Origin: Ramazzottius varieornatus
Lineage: Eukaryota > Tardigrada > Eutardigrada > Parachela > Ramazzottiidae
NCBI GenBank assembly: GCA_001949185.1
Contig: BDGG01000014.1
Location: forward strand, 62,001 to 126,000
DNA: 64,000 nucleotides
Direction: 5' to 3'
Part shown: positions 11,700-21,921 of the stretch, piece by piece
How the letters are laid out: every line of letters begins with the position of its first letter
Position numbering within the stretch: the stretch's first letter is position 1
Made by a program: the position numbers and the translations under genes
The notes under the pieces: model-generated
Told to the model about the DNA's origin: nothing
The model's database searches: none
What the model saw: only the letters and a program-made list of their open reading frames with translations

Positions 11700-13717
11700 C
11701 TACCGTAAAGCCAAGGACTTTTTATCAGGATTGTACGAAGGACGTTGGGCAAGCTCCAACTGTGAAGTATTGTGGAAAGTATTCAGCAGGTGAAACATGG
11801 CGCCCAGCGCCCATGACGTTTCTACCCCGTTAATCTTCTTCTGTAACATCATATCTTGGTGCTCCCCAAACCCGAAACCGTCCATGAGCAGAGCACTGAT
11901 ATAGGACAGATCCATACATAAAAAGGCTTTGTCAGGAACCTTCTCGTTATCACAGACTTGTTTGGCTTTCTCCCGAAACACCCCTACTTTGATCTCTCCA
12001 CCGGCCACATGAGGTATGATACCTGCATCTACAGCAATGTCATAAAAGTAGCTAAAAGCGTAAAAAGTTTCTTTGTGGACTTCCGACTCGTGGTGGATCT
12101 GAAGTGAGACGATTTCAACGGCTCGTGAGTAACACCGTTCGAATCGGCTGTCTGGAACTGCTTCTTTGGGAGTGGTCACGATAAAGTCGGTCGAAGCATG
12201 CTGCCATTTTACTTCCACTTCTGGATGGAAACATGGCGATGTGAGGTGGTTGTTCGTCAGCTGGACATCTTCACCGGGAGTTTCCAGTGGGAAGCCAAAC
12301 ATCTGCATCCTACAAAACCAGACAATCAAAATCAATCAGCCGTCGACACATCAAACAGGACATGCAGGAACACCATATTGACGTTACCGCGGCCTCATAC
12401 AGTCTAGCCGAGTACCCTGACGTCTCATATGCCGTTATCCAACCAGAAGCATATTCACATTGCTACAGCTAATCAATTTTAGTATCAATCAATCGTCCAA
12501 ACGGGCTATGTTGTTTCTTACCTTGCAGACATCAGGCCGAACCCGAGATAACTCCACGAGTACAGCGTCAGTCGCTCCCCAAAGATTCTAACATGATGAA
12601 GATATTCCTTTGGAGCATTATTGCAGGTGAAGTCGTACATCGGGACGAAAGTAATCTGCATGGAGCCGCCACCAAGATCCAACGTTCCAACCGTCTGCTT
12701 CTTCAGCGTCTCTTTCCTCATCATCCTTCGAAAACTCTGCTCATGTTCCAGATCGTCATCACACTCGTACTTGTGGTGAAGAGTATCCAATAGGTAGTTC
12801 ACTGTGATCCAGCTGTACAGACCCTCGTCGATGCCTTCCATGATGCTGATGGATTCATCGTGGCTCAATACGAAGGGGGAATTACTCTGCAAAACAAACT
12901 TATCAAGTCAACAATCAACAGGTAAATCAAAATTCCATCAGTCTACCCCAATCAACCCGCGCACAGACATTCTGGGAACCCGAGCATAACCCGACGATCC
13001 CAGATATCATGCGCGAACCAAACCGGGGAACGTAAGAAAACCCTAGATGTGGCAGAAAAGTGAACATTTTGGGGCGTTTCGAAAGAACGACCTCACCTCA
13101 AGGTACGCTTTGACGTTGTCTAAGAGTCTTTCCTGGATATAAGCGGGCAAAAGCCTCAGTCCAGCGGTCGCCTTGAGCTCCAGCGGCGTTTTGGACCACA
13201 GATACTGGGGAATACATTCCAATGCTCGAGCGATCAACGGTTTCACGTTCTCGTACACCATGTCTGGGATGGCAGCGTAGTACGACAATCCCGGTTTCAG
13301 GTGCTTCCCGCATTCAGCCACCAGTCTCATGTATGGTGGGCGAAGTGACTTGACGAAACGGAAGGCTGAAAGACGTGTGCCTGTTGATCCGGCATCGATG
13401 ATGATGCCGTAGACATCCCCCGTGTAGTTGTCATACCTGACCAGGTCCCTCGAGACTGTTTCCTCGACAGCATATCCCGCTTTGAAGGCTGATTCGGCTT
13501 CGTAGTGGGAATGCTGCAGTGAAGAGAGGTACGGAGAGAACTGGTAGGTGCTGAAGGGAAGGGACGAGTGGACGTCTTGACTCCAGAACGGCGCTGTAGT
13601 GAGCCCCTCGATCAACCGGAACAGCAAAAGCTGGAGGGTTGTACAAGTAAAAAGTAAAAAGATGCAGCACCGAGGTTTGCTGAAGAGCATCGTTGAGCTG
13701 CTCGAAGAAAGATCCAT
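11700..13717 (-). CDS. ENTPD5/6-like: Ectonucleoside triphosphate diphosphohydrolase 5/6-type (UDPase/GDPase)
   Basis: Minus-strand exons 13097-13717, 12522-12886 and 11700-12309 join in phase to 531 residues. Residues about 16-36 form a signal anchor. The apyrase conserved regions follow in order: IIIDAGSTGTRL (ACR1, about 105-116), ATAGLR (ACR2), GIDEGLYSW (ACR3), LDLGGGSMQITF (ACR4) and NGVETSWALGAMF (ACR5). The blocks FYAFSYFYD and FLCMDLSYISALL place it in the ENTPD5/6 group. That group hydrolyses nucleoside diphosphates, mainly UDP and GDP, in the ER and Golgi lumen to support glycosylation and chaperone cycles. All catalytic blocks look intact. The start chosen is ATG at 13717, because it precedes the membrane anchor. 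An in-frame upstream ATG at 13831 would add 38 polar residues. Confidence 0.92.
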
Positions 13718-14310
13718 TTTCTCGAATCCCGATCGAGAATCTGTCCGGTACAAATACGACAACCAGTTTTTCCTGCTCGGCCTGCCAAAAACAAGAGAAA
13801 ATTTGATTAGCGGTAAGCGGTAAGCGCACACTACACCACTGTCACATCAGTCGGAATTACATGGAACGGCTCGCCAAAACTGTCTACATATCTGCTAAAG
13901 CAATGGTGAGTCGACCGGACGGCTTCTCATCGTGCATTTGGATTCTAAATCCTACTGCCTGGAAGAAACCCACGTCAGCACAAACTCACTTGTCTCGCAC
14001 GGCGTATTCTCACCAGTAAGTGGTGGAGCAACTGCCGAAGTCATCAGCGGTGCACGAAAAGATGAGCGCAGCGAGGAAACCGGGTCGATGAACACGTCAA
14101 AGTCATCTGTAGGAGTACGGACGGATATCAATCACATCATCTGGCCGAAAAAGAGCAGTCCATCCTCAGGCGTCTCACTCGTAGCAACAAAAACCCCGAT
14201 GTTCTTCTCCCATCTTTGGCCCAGGAGAACAAACAAAAATGCACGCTTAGTACGCTACGAGAATCCCAATTTTCCAGGAGAGAGTCACTGGAGAAGAAAA
14301 ATCACTAGTG
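13718..14310. other. Upstream flank of the NTPDase gene
   Basis: Presumed 5' flank of the minus-strand NTPDase gene. No other gene is recognisable, and I identify no clear core promoter motif. Confidence 0.3.
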
Positions 14311-14484
14311 ATACGTACACGTGCCTGGCCTAAATGGGGGGATGGTCAAAAATGTAGGGAACGGNNNNNNNNNNNNNNNNNNNNNNNNNNNNNNNNNNNN
14401 NNNNNNNNNNNNNNGTCGCTTTCGCTCATTCCTCATATATTTTTGTCCATCCCCACATTTAGGCCAGGTGCATGTACAGTATAT
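14311..14484. repeat. Inverted repeat around an assembly gap
   Basis: The gap is 50 N at 14365-14414. The left flank reads CCTGGCCTAAATGGGGGGAT and, in reverse complement, the right flank reads CCTGGCCTAAATGTGGGGAT. Similarity continues on both sides toward the gap (AAAAATGTAGGGA against AAAAATATATGAGGA) and outward (GTACACGTG against GTACATGCA). The arms are about 55-70 bp. This is a hairpin-forming element, or the ends of a palindromic transposon whose middle was not assembled. Confidence 0.75.
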
Positions 14485-15794
14485 ATCAGTTCTCAAGCGT
14501 TCCATTCACTGTTCGCCAGGGGCCAGGGTGTATTTTTAGAAGCAAAAGTGTTCACGCCACTCCAGGGACGCCACTCTCCGGCTCCGCGCTCAAAGCCCGT
14601 GTAATCAAGGCTCTGGACAAGTTACTCTGTAGTTCGGCAAACAATTATTCCCTTGCTCGGTACCTCGGGACTGTTCCCACTCCCGACTTCAGACTCGGGA
14701 GTAACCTCATACATCACGTTTATTCCTTACAGTGCCTATACTAAATGGTTAGGGGGTGGCGGGTGAGGGCGTGAGGGCTGACTGGCCATTTTTCTTCCCT
14801 TTCCGTCTGGAACTCGTTTTTTGTGGCTAATGTATTGATAGGATTGAACCCAATACATATATGTGTTAAGCTACTGTTTCTACCTAATTTTGTCCGATTT
14901 GTTGAGGTGGGATGCGAGACATCGAAGAGAACATTTCTCGAGTTTCTTGCGGCAAGCTCAAACATCAAATTAACCAGTACGAAAGTGCGTTGATTACGTT
15001 TTCTTGAATGAGTGGGTTTATTTCTTTCCGAGAAGGCTGTCAAAGAAGTCCCTGGACTTCCGGGGAGCCTATGGGTATAGCTTACAGTCTTCATTTCTGT
15101 GTCGCTCAATCTCAGACGCCTACACGCCTGCATATGTGGGTTGGGTTTTTCCGGATCGTTACGATCCAATGTGCGGAGAAGTCCCTGAGGGGCTCAAGCT
15201 GACACCTCCGCTCCCACGGATATTGCATTTATTGAAGGAGCTCCCAACACAGCATATATGACGACTTTCCATGTTTAGTCAGAGATTAACCGAGTCCCCT
15301 GATGTTCATCAACCGTTGCAGTGTTTCCGCTCATCCGTTTCTGTTCTTTTCATCAGCCTTTGAACAGGCGGAGCTTCCGGTATGCCCGACCCTGATCCTC
15401 GTTGACGATGCCGGTAATACCGATGGGGACCAAATATAACAGACGTCATGCGAAGTTTTTCGACCAGAATCTAATTTGACACCTACAGTACCGATTTCGG
15501 ATGTCCCATTATTCGAACATCCGGCACGATTTTTACCAGCCGGATCCACCAAAGAGCAACCTGTACTCAGCGTGATGTCACTCTAATGGTCGAAACTTGT
15601 GTACGTACAACAAATCATTAGCTATTGCAGTGTCTTGATGTTGTTACTTCCAGTCTGACAAATTCATTGCATGTATTGTTTGAATAAAGAGACCACTCTC
15701 GCCACCCAAACACTGCACTCAAGCTTCTGTTTTTTCTAGACTAGTTAGTGACTTAAGCTTAGGGGTTAACTTTACTTCTCTTTGTGTTGCCAGA
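14485..15794. other. No gene recognised; probable 5' region of the peptide gene
   Basis: No conserved coding sequence is visible. The stretch ends in a pyrimidine-rich tract and CAG directly before the ATG at 15795, which looks like a splice acceptor. An upstream untranslated exon is therefore likely somewhere in this interval. Confidence 0.35.
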
Positions 15795-16124
15795 ATGTTC
15801 TTCTCCGTAATGAAGCTTTTCACCTTACTCGTGTTGTTGTCTTGCTGGTGCTCGGTGATTCAGTGTGGATCCCGGTGGACTTTGTCGAATAAGTACCAAC
15901 AGCGCGGCTCGGTCATGAGAAGGGGACCGTACGTCCCGTTTTCGGACTATAACATCAACGACCCGGGAATCCGCCGTTTCATGGGATATGGAGTTGGTTT
16001 GGGTGGCGTGCGGAGACGTCAGCTTCAACCGTCGGCCTTTCTCCAAAAACAAGACTCCCGACATGTCCTGAAGCGTCAGTTCTTCAATCCTTATAGAGAG
16101 CTATACCTTCCCGAAGATGTGTGA
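15795..16124 (+). CDS. Candidate secreted peptide precursor (prepropeptide-like, 109 aa)
   Basis: The frame starts with a clear signal peptide (MFFSVMKLFTLLVLLSCWCS, ending near residue 25). A short polar protein of about 84 residues follows, rich in basic cleavage-type sites: MRR, GIRR, GVRRR and LKR. Between them lie GPYVPFSDYNINDPGI, FMGYGVGLGGV and a C-terminal QFFNPYRELYLPEDV. There are no cysteine pairs after the signal and no Gly before the dibasic sites, so amidation is not predicted except perhaps at minor sites. A polypyrimidine-CAG directly precedes the ATG. I do not recognise the peptide family. Its size, signal and dibasic sites fit a neuropeptide or peptide-hormone precursor, but that is inference. 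A small secreted structural protein is the alternative. Confidence 0.6.
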   Translation: MFFSVMKLFTLLVLLSCWCSVIQCGSRWTLSNKYQQRGSVMRRGPYVPFSDYNINDPGIRRFMGYGVGLGGVRRRQLQPSAFLQKQDSRHVLKRQFFNPYRELYLPEDV

Positions 16125-16178
16125 AAATCTTGGCTGGCTTTTTGGCATCGTCCAGTGTTTCATGAGTAGTTCACCGAG

Positions 16179-16274
16179 ATGAAACTTTTCTTCGTCCTGA
16201 AAGTTCTCCCGCTGTGCTATCTGATCGTATTGTCTAGAGTAAAAAAGCTAACATCAAGAGAAAACTGGACATGA
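16179..16274 (+). CDS. Very short signal-peptide-like ORF (31 aa)
   Basis: ATG at 16179 opens MKLFFVLKVLPLCYLIVLSR, a stretch that looks like a signal peptide, then a short basic tail and a stop at 16274. It sits 54 bp after the stop of the peptide precursor, and its start resembles the MKLFTLLVLL of that precursor. It may be a decayed tandem copy, a first exon of another secreted protein, or chance. Nothing downstream could be joined to it with confidence. Confidence 0.25.
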   Translation: MKLFFVLKVLPLCYLIVLSRVKKLTSRENWT

Positions 16275-18399
16275 ACAGTGGCGGGCCATACCTCCGATTT
16301 GAAATAGCGCCCCAGAAGTTTCAGCGTAGGCCTGTCGGAATTTCCATAACAGCAACGTTGCTGGCTGGAATTCTTCAACGCTTGAGTAGTGTGCTTAGGC
16401 TCTTACACAAATCAAGCTTTGGGCCGTCTTCAAGCTCTTATCTGGCTCGTAATCATGAAGCAGCAGTTTTTCGTTTTGTGCTCGGGATTCTGGAATACCA
16501 TAAACCAAGAAGCGGTTCCCATAGAGAGATGTTGACAACTTAACTGGCTAGGTTCATTACAGTCTACCTGGCTGGACGAGCTTGATCGTTTGGAATAACA
16601 CGATCAAGCGACTTCCACGATAGGTAGGTTGTTCTGTGGTAGGTACCACAGCTTTCACGCTGATTATAATTCTTCGTGAGGCTGTTCATAGCGAAGTATG
16701 TGGATCTCGACAATCAGTTTCTGCAGAAGATATCGGTCCGCTTCGAGAATAGCTGACTTCATACAGCTTCTGGCGAAAGCCATCTCTAGGTGAAAGTCTA
16801 ACAGACCCGAATGGTGGGAGAGCGAAAAGGTTGCACGTGCCTTACCTTGCCGGATTACTTCCTGATCCTACGGTGTTCGTCATTCAAGACTGTTTGATTG
16901 CCAAGGGCATGCACTGAAGTCTCGTCGGAACGCTAAGGAATATTCGCAAGCCGTGAACGTAGACCTCCTTGTGACACTCGAAGCCCGGAGCCCTCCGCGG
17001 ACCCGATCCTAGCGTGCTAAGTTTCGACCTGTTACCCAATCGAGCAAAGACAGTCGTTTGTGTGACACGGTCGTATCCTTATTGCGGGAAGGTTCTTTCC
17101 TACCAGACACTGACATTCCAGAGGTTGATACAGTGCTCGAGCAGAGCAAGAAATCGGATTAGCGTAGGAATGAGCCAATTGAAAGGGAGCACGTGGGCGG
17201 AGCCGAATCGATTGAACCCACTAATGTGCTCGGTGCTTAATTCCCGAGTAAGGCATAAGGGCCGTTACTCGAGTGCGTAAGAAATCCGACTAACATTCCA
17301 ACTAAGCTTTTCTGTGGGTATTTCTTCCCAAAAGTTTTTCAAAACCTCAGATTTGCTTTCAAGACGTCCCACCGAGGTGCCAACTGCCCCTCTAACTGCA
17401 TCTTTCAGGGTTTATCGTCGGTTATTAATTATTCGTCAAACTGTAGCAACGACTGCACGCTTGACTGTGACTTTGTCAACCTAGAAAACAACGAAAATCC
17501 CAGTTTGACTGTGGGTGTAACTGTGGCTTTCGAAAATTTGATGAGACTGCAACTTCAACTGCGACTTTTGCCACCATAAGAACGTCTCTAACTGTGGCTT
17601 TTGCCACTTTCTGTATTTTAATTTGCCTTTAAGTGCTGTTTTTCGTATCAAGATTCACTCAAGCTTTAAGCAGTCGGAACTGGAAATCACTTTTCCCGTT
17701 GCTGTATCAGAACTAGAAACTTCGTGTGATTTGACATCGCATCTTACCAAAAAGTCATTAATTACGAAAATTGATGGAGGTTTTGCAAAATCTTCCGGAG
17801 AAGTTACGCTAATCGGCTGGATCGCGTAGCGGGTCTCAACCTCAGCCGATAAGAGTAAGGAATGGAAGGGGCCAAAGTCTTACGCTACTCGGATTTCTTG
17901 CGCTGCTCGAGTTCCGTATGAACCTCTCTATTACTACAACTCACTTCACTGTACAAGTACAAAATCCTGCTCAAAATACCGCTTGACCATAATCCCGACC
18001 ATGTACAGTACAGTTCATGACGTGCTCAAAATTTTCACCGACTTGTATCGTACATACATAACCGGCATGAAGATTACAAGTCGGAAAGTCCAACGTGGAG
18101 ATTACAGCCCAACATTGTTTTCTATGCTCGATTGTCTGACCTTGGCACCCCTCATATGATCTTAACATTGCGCGACACCCCTATCTCTTTCAAGGCTCAC
18201 ACCTCACCAGCTTCGCTCCTGTTTTGCCCCCTGAAGATTTTTAAAGAATGGGAACAATTTTACCCTAGTTTAGACACCAAAAAAGATGAGTTTGAAACAG
18301 AAAGCCAGAATCGAGACTTGTAATCACCACACCGGAATTTTTGACTTTAAATCTCCATGCGGGCCATTATGGAAAAAACTGTCACTGAGCTGTTTCCGT
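16275..18399. other. Gene-poor interval
   Basis: I find no conserved gene. Around 17390-17610 a degenerate pattern recurs several times (variants of AACTGTGGCTTTTGCCAC and GACTGTGACTTTG), suggesting an eroded tandem repeat. Short frames elsewhere show no domain. Confidence 0.35.
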
Positions 18400-21010
18400 A
18401 AATTTTGTTAACTGGTATCTCGATGATGCTACGTTTGGAGGGGATGTGGACAGGGTGATTGAAAATTTCCAGCGGGTAGCTGATCATTGAGCGGTTCTTG
18501 GTCTTGAACTGAACATTGACAAATGCGAGATCTTCGTCTTTGGCGGAAGTAAGAAGTAACAGCTGACAAACAAGTCCCTCGCAAAAGCCATCTTTCCGAC
18601 CGTCACCCCCGTTAGCAGTGTGGACCTGATGCTACTGAGAGATCCCGTTCTTCCGGAAGCGGTACCAGCAGTGCTAAAAGAAAAGACTCGCCAAGCAGAG
18701 CTGATAGCATCAAGACTAGGAAAACTAGCTGCCCATCAGGCTTTATTTTTGTTGAAGAAGTGTTTGCACTTGCCAAAGTTGTTATACGTTTTGCGATGTA
18801 GTCCTGTATGGAAATTTCCAGATCTACTTTTCAGTTTTGATGATGTTCGTCAAAGGAGCGCCGCGAAGATTACGAACATCAACGTGACAGATCCGTTCTG
18901 AGAGCAAGCCAGCCTCCCAGTCGCAAAAAGTAGACTTTGCCTTTACCGAGCAGAAGAAATTGCCTCTCGGCCTACATGGCCTCTATTTCTTCTGCAAAGC
19001 TGCTGGACACTTCTGTGGTTGCTCACTTCGATCTGGATGAACTATGCGCGGCTGAACTGACATCATGGATGGAGGTGTCGGGAGCTGAACTTCCGCTGGC
19101 GGCCCTTCGCGTCTTCGAGCGCACGTGGGACTTGCCCGTCGTCGAAAAAAGCTTCGACTAAGTTCTCTAGGTAAGCTCAATAACACCTGCAGCACCACGT
19201 GTTTTATGTCAAAATTGAACCATGGGGCGCGAAACGATCCCAGAGTTTTTGGCTGGTTTAAAAACGAGCGCCACCGCCCCTCGACCAATAGCAACGTCCT
19301 CACTCTGGCCGAAGCATGACACCATGTGTAGTAATCATTTAATCCACCCCTTCATCAGAGAAACACAGGAATGAAGAACAAGCAACCTCCCCAAGTCTAC
19401 GAATACGATGTGAAGCTATTCTTCTCACACTCAGAACAAATTACAGCTCCAATGGACTTGTGGTGCAATTCACAGACAGGGATATCGAATGTACTGCAAT
19501 AAAGCAGGAGGATAAGCCAGCACAAGTTTTGGACGGGATGGAGCGTGAATGACGCTTTTAACGTACTAGAAAGAACACGATCTGAAGGCTAGTTAGATTC
19601 TCGTACACAGCGAAACGAGCGGCTGTCCCTTCTTTTTCATGTGCGGCTGCTTGAATAAAGTCCATCATCGAAGCTGGGGAAAGAAAGCCTACAAAAAGCA
19701 AGGGTTATTCTGAGATCAACTTGTTACCACAGCTTGTAAATCCAGAGTCCTGGCAGTTCTTACCCTTCCTTTGCGAAAGCGGACTGAATATACATATATA
19801 TGAAAAGAGAGAACGTGAAACTCGAGATAAAATGAGAGCGAATAATGACAGCCGAAATTCACGAAATAGGTATATGAACACCAGTCGTAGTCAGCCCAGT
19901 GGCAGGGGGGACGCCCCTCGGCGGCACTTCGAAATTTTCGGCCACTTTGATTTTTCTCTGTTGAATACAGAAAAAATTCCCACCGAACCTGACAATGGCA
20001 TACGAGACAGGAAGTAACTCTCAACGTTTGCCTTTTTTTTAAAGTAATCCATGAAGCGACAAAAATCATACAAATCCATAGAGCCGTAGAGGCCCAATCT
20101 ACCACCGTTGAAACTTCGCTTTGCTGGAGTCGTTCGCTACAGCTGGGCACTGGCTATCCATCTTCATCTGATAGAGGAAGATTTTGCCCAGGCAAAGCAG
20201 AAAAAAGCAGGCTGATCGACTGAATGCGAAGCTCGCAACAGCGCAGTGGCGGTGCTTTTGGGATCGTTCCGATCTCATGGTGCTGCAGGTGTTGACGGAA
20301 AAGGCAAGATTGTTGGCGGTATCGACGAAGGAGTCGGGAGCGTGACTCAATTTTTCGCCTGATTTCTGCCTGGGGCACCTTTTCGACGACGATTGTCTGC
20401 GGATCTCGGTAGGTCAGAGACTGGGTGCTCCCATCTGTGAACCACACACCTGTAGATGTTCAACAACGGTCGACGTCTACGGGAGACACGGAATAAGCTT
20501 TAGGTACAGTACTGGTCGGCACAGCCGCCACTCGGTTCTGAACAAATCGCTGCGCCGTGCTCTGGTCACTTGTCAGTCCCCCGGAATACTCGAACCCAAT
20601 GGTGTACTTAGAGACGACAAACGGAAGTGGCCCGATGGTATGACGCTCGTTCCTTGGAAGGAAGGTAAGACCTCAGTCTGGGACGTTACCTGTGTGGACA
20701 CGCTGTGCGACAGTCGGGTTGATGGATCGGAAGAGAACGATGTTATGCAGCCAACAAAGCCGAAGATCCAAGCGGACAAAGCATCGGAACGTGGAAGGCC
20801 GGTACCTTTTCTGTCCAGTTGGTGTCGAGATCCACGGAAGTTTTGGTCGTTCGGCGGCGAATCTGCTAAGGGAAGTCGGGAAGAGAGTTGCAGACCACAC
20901 GAGAGAAGATCGTCAAATTTTCGTAGACAGCGTTTTAGTGTAGACACTCAGGAAAGAAATGCTGCCTGTGTTTTGGGAACTTTTCCATTCTCTCGTGGTC
21001 TTGAAGAAAT
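18400..21010 (+). mobile_element. Decayed non-LTR element of a second family (RT palm/thumb plus C-terminal zinc and PD..D region)
   Basis: The left part (18400-19165) starts with the RT active site NWYLDDATFGGD, keeps LGLELNIDKCEIFVFGG and then two frames of thumb/connection sequence (LASRLGKLAAHQA-type, LDELCAAELTSWMEVSG). The right part (about 20195-21010) reads KLATAQWRCFWDRSDL, LRISVGQRLGAPICEPHTCR, DVYGRHG, PDGMTLVPWKEGK, VWDVTCVDTL, GSFGRSAANLLREVGKRV and NAACVLGTFP. This matches the C-terminus of a large family of animal RT-bearing elements, with a CxC..H zinc-like cluster and a PD..D pattern that may be a restriction-like nuclease. Several frameshifts and stops are present. The 19.2-20.2 kb middle is unrecognisable. 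The copy is 5'-truncated. Confidence 0.75.
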
Positions 21011-21437
21011 CTTTGATGTCTTGGATACTCGGAGCCGGGAAGTCCAGCTGGTGCTAGGCTTCTTTTTTGTTCTACATTTTTCGAGATTTTATTTACTGCT
21101 TCCGAAGAGTCCAAGATTAGTTCCAATTTAGGTGAAATATTATGCGCCCTAAATTAGCACGGGCTTACAGTATTCAGGGCCCGGCATCGTGCGCCAGCTC
21201 ACAATACGCAGATCTAAGGGACCATTCGAGTATTACGTAAGGTTTCGGTATTAGGAGCCACTACGCCTATCCCCTGTCTCTCCTAAGCACTGCGTATAGT
21301 TCCCAGAGCCACCACCTGAAACCTAATTTGTTGCGTAAGATTTCAAGACCCCATCAGAAGCCAAAAAGAACACAATTCCGCTAGCGAAAATACAGGGAAG
21401 TGGTGCGGACTGAACTCAGTCTGCACCATTGGAAGTA
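21011..21437. other. No gene recognised
   Basis: The sequence between the decayed non-LTR element and the MITE shows no recognisable feature. Confidence 0.3.
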
Positions 21438-21919
21438 AGGTTGCCTCGACCGGCCCGGGCCCATCGACCCGCAGACGACACCGGGTCGATGTTTGACCCG
21501 CGGGTCGATCGAAACCAACTGTAATAAGGATCTTGTAGTGCTACTGGGTAGTCCTGACATTCGGTTAGCAGGTACAGTCTTACCTAGGAGACGCGACAAC
21601 TGCTTTGGTCTGACTGAAATGTGCTATGTACATTACCGCTATACATAGTCTGTTTACGCATGTTAAAAACGGATGTGTCCCAAAACATGCTGCCCACTAG
21701 TCACAAGTTGTTTTAGTTTGATGTTCACTAGAGCCACGCAAAACGCCTCGAAAAAATATGTATTTACCGTTTGATACTGTTACTCAACTGACCCTGGGTC
21801 GATCGTGTTAACAAACGACCCGTGGGTCGTTTGCGGGGCGAGGTCCTATTGATAGCTTCGACAATGTTCACGACCTGTTCGATCCCGAGTCGATGGGCCC
21901 GGGCGGGTCGAGGCAACCC
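21438..21919. mobile_element. 482-bp MITE with GC-rich terminal inverted repeats and TA target duplication
   Basis: The left end reads AGGTTGCCTCGACCGGCCCG; the reverse complement of the right end reads GGGTTGCCTCGACCCGCCCG. The inverted match continues through GGCCCATCGAC, about 34 bp in all. TA dinucleotides flank both ends (21436-21437 and 21920-21921), as expected for Tc1/mariner-type insertion. The interior repeats GGGTCGAT-type motifs in both orientations and has no transposase frame. It is a non-autonomous element presumably moved in trans. Confidence 0.8.
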
Positions 21920-21921
21920 TA

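Noticed and set aside
15004-15261. 85-codon plus ORF containing a GWVFPDRYDP stretch
   Set aside because: No signal peptide, domain or splice support. It overlaps equally long frames on the other strand.
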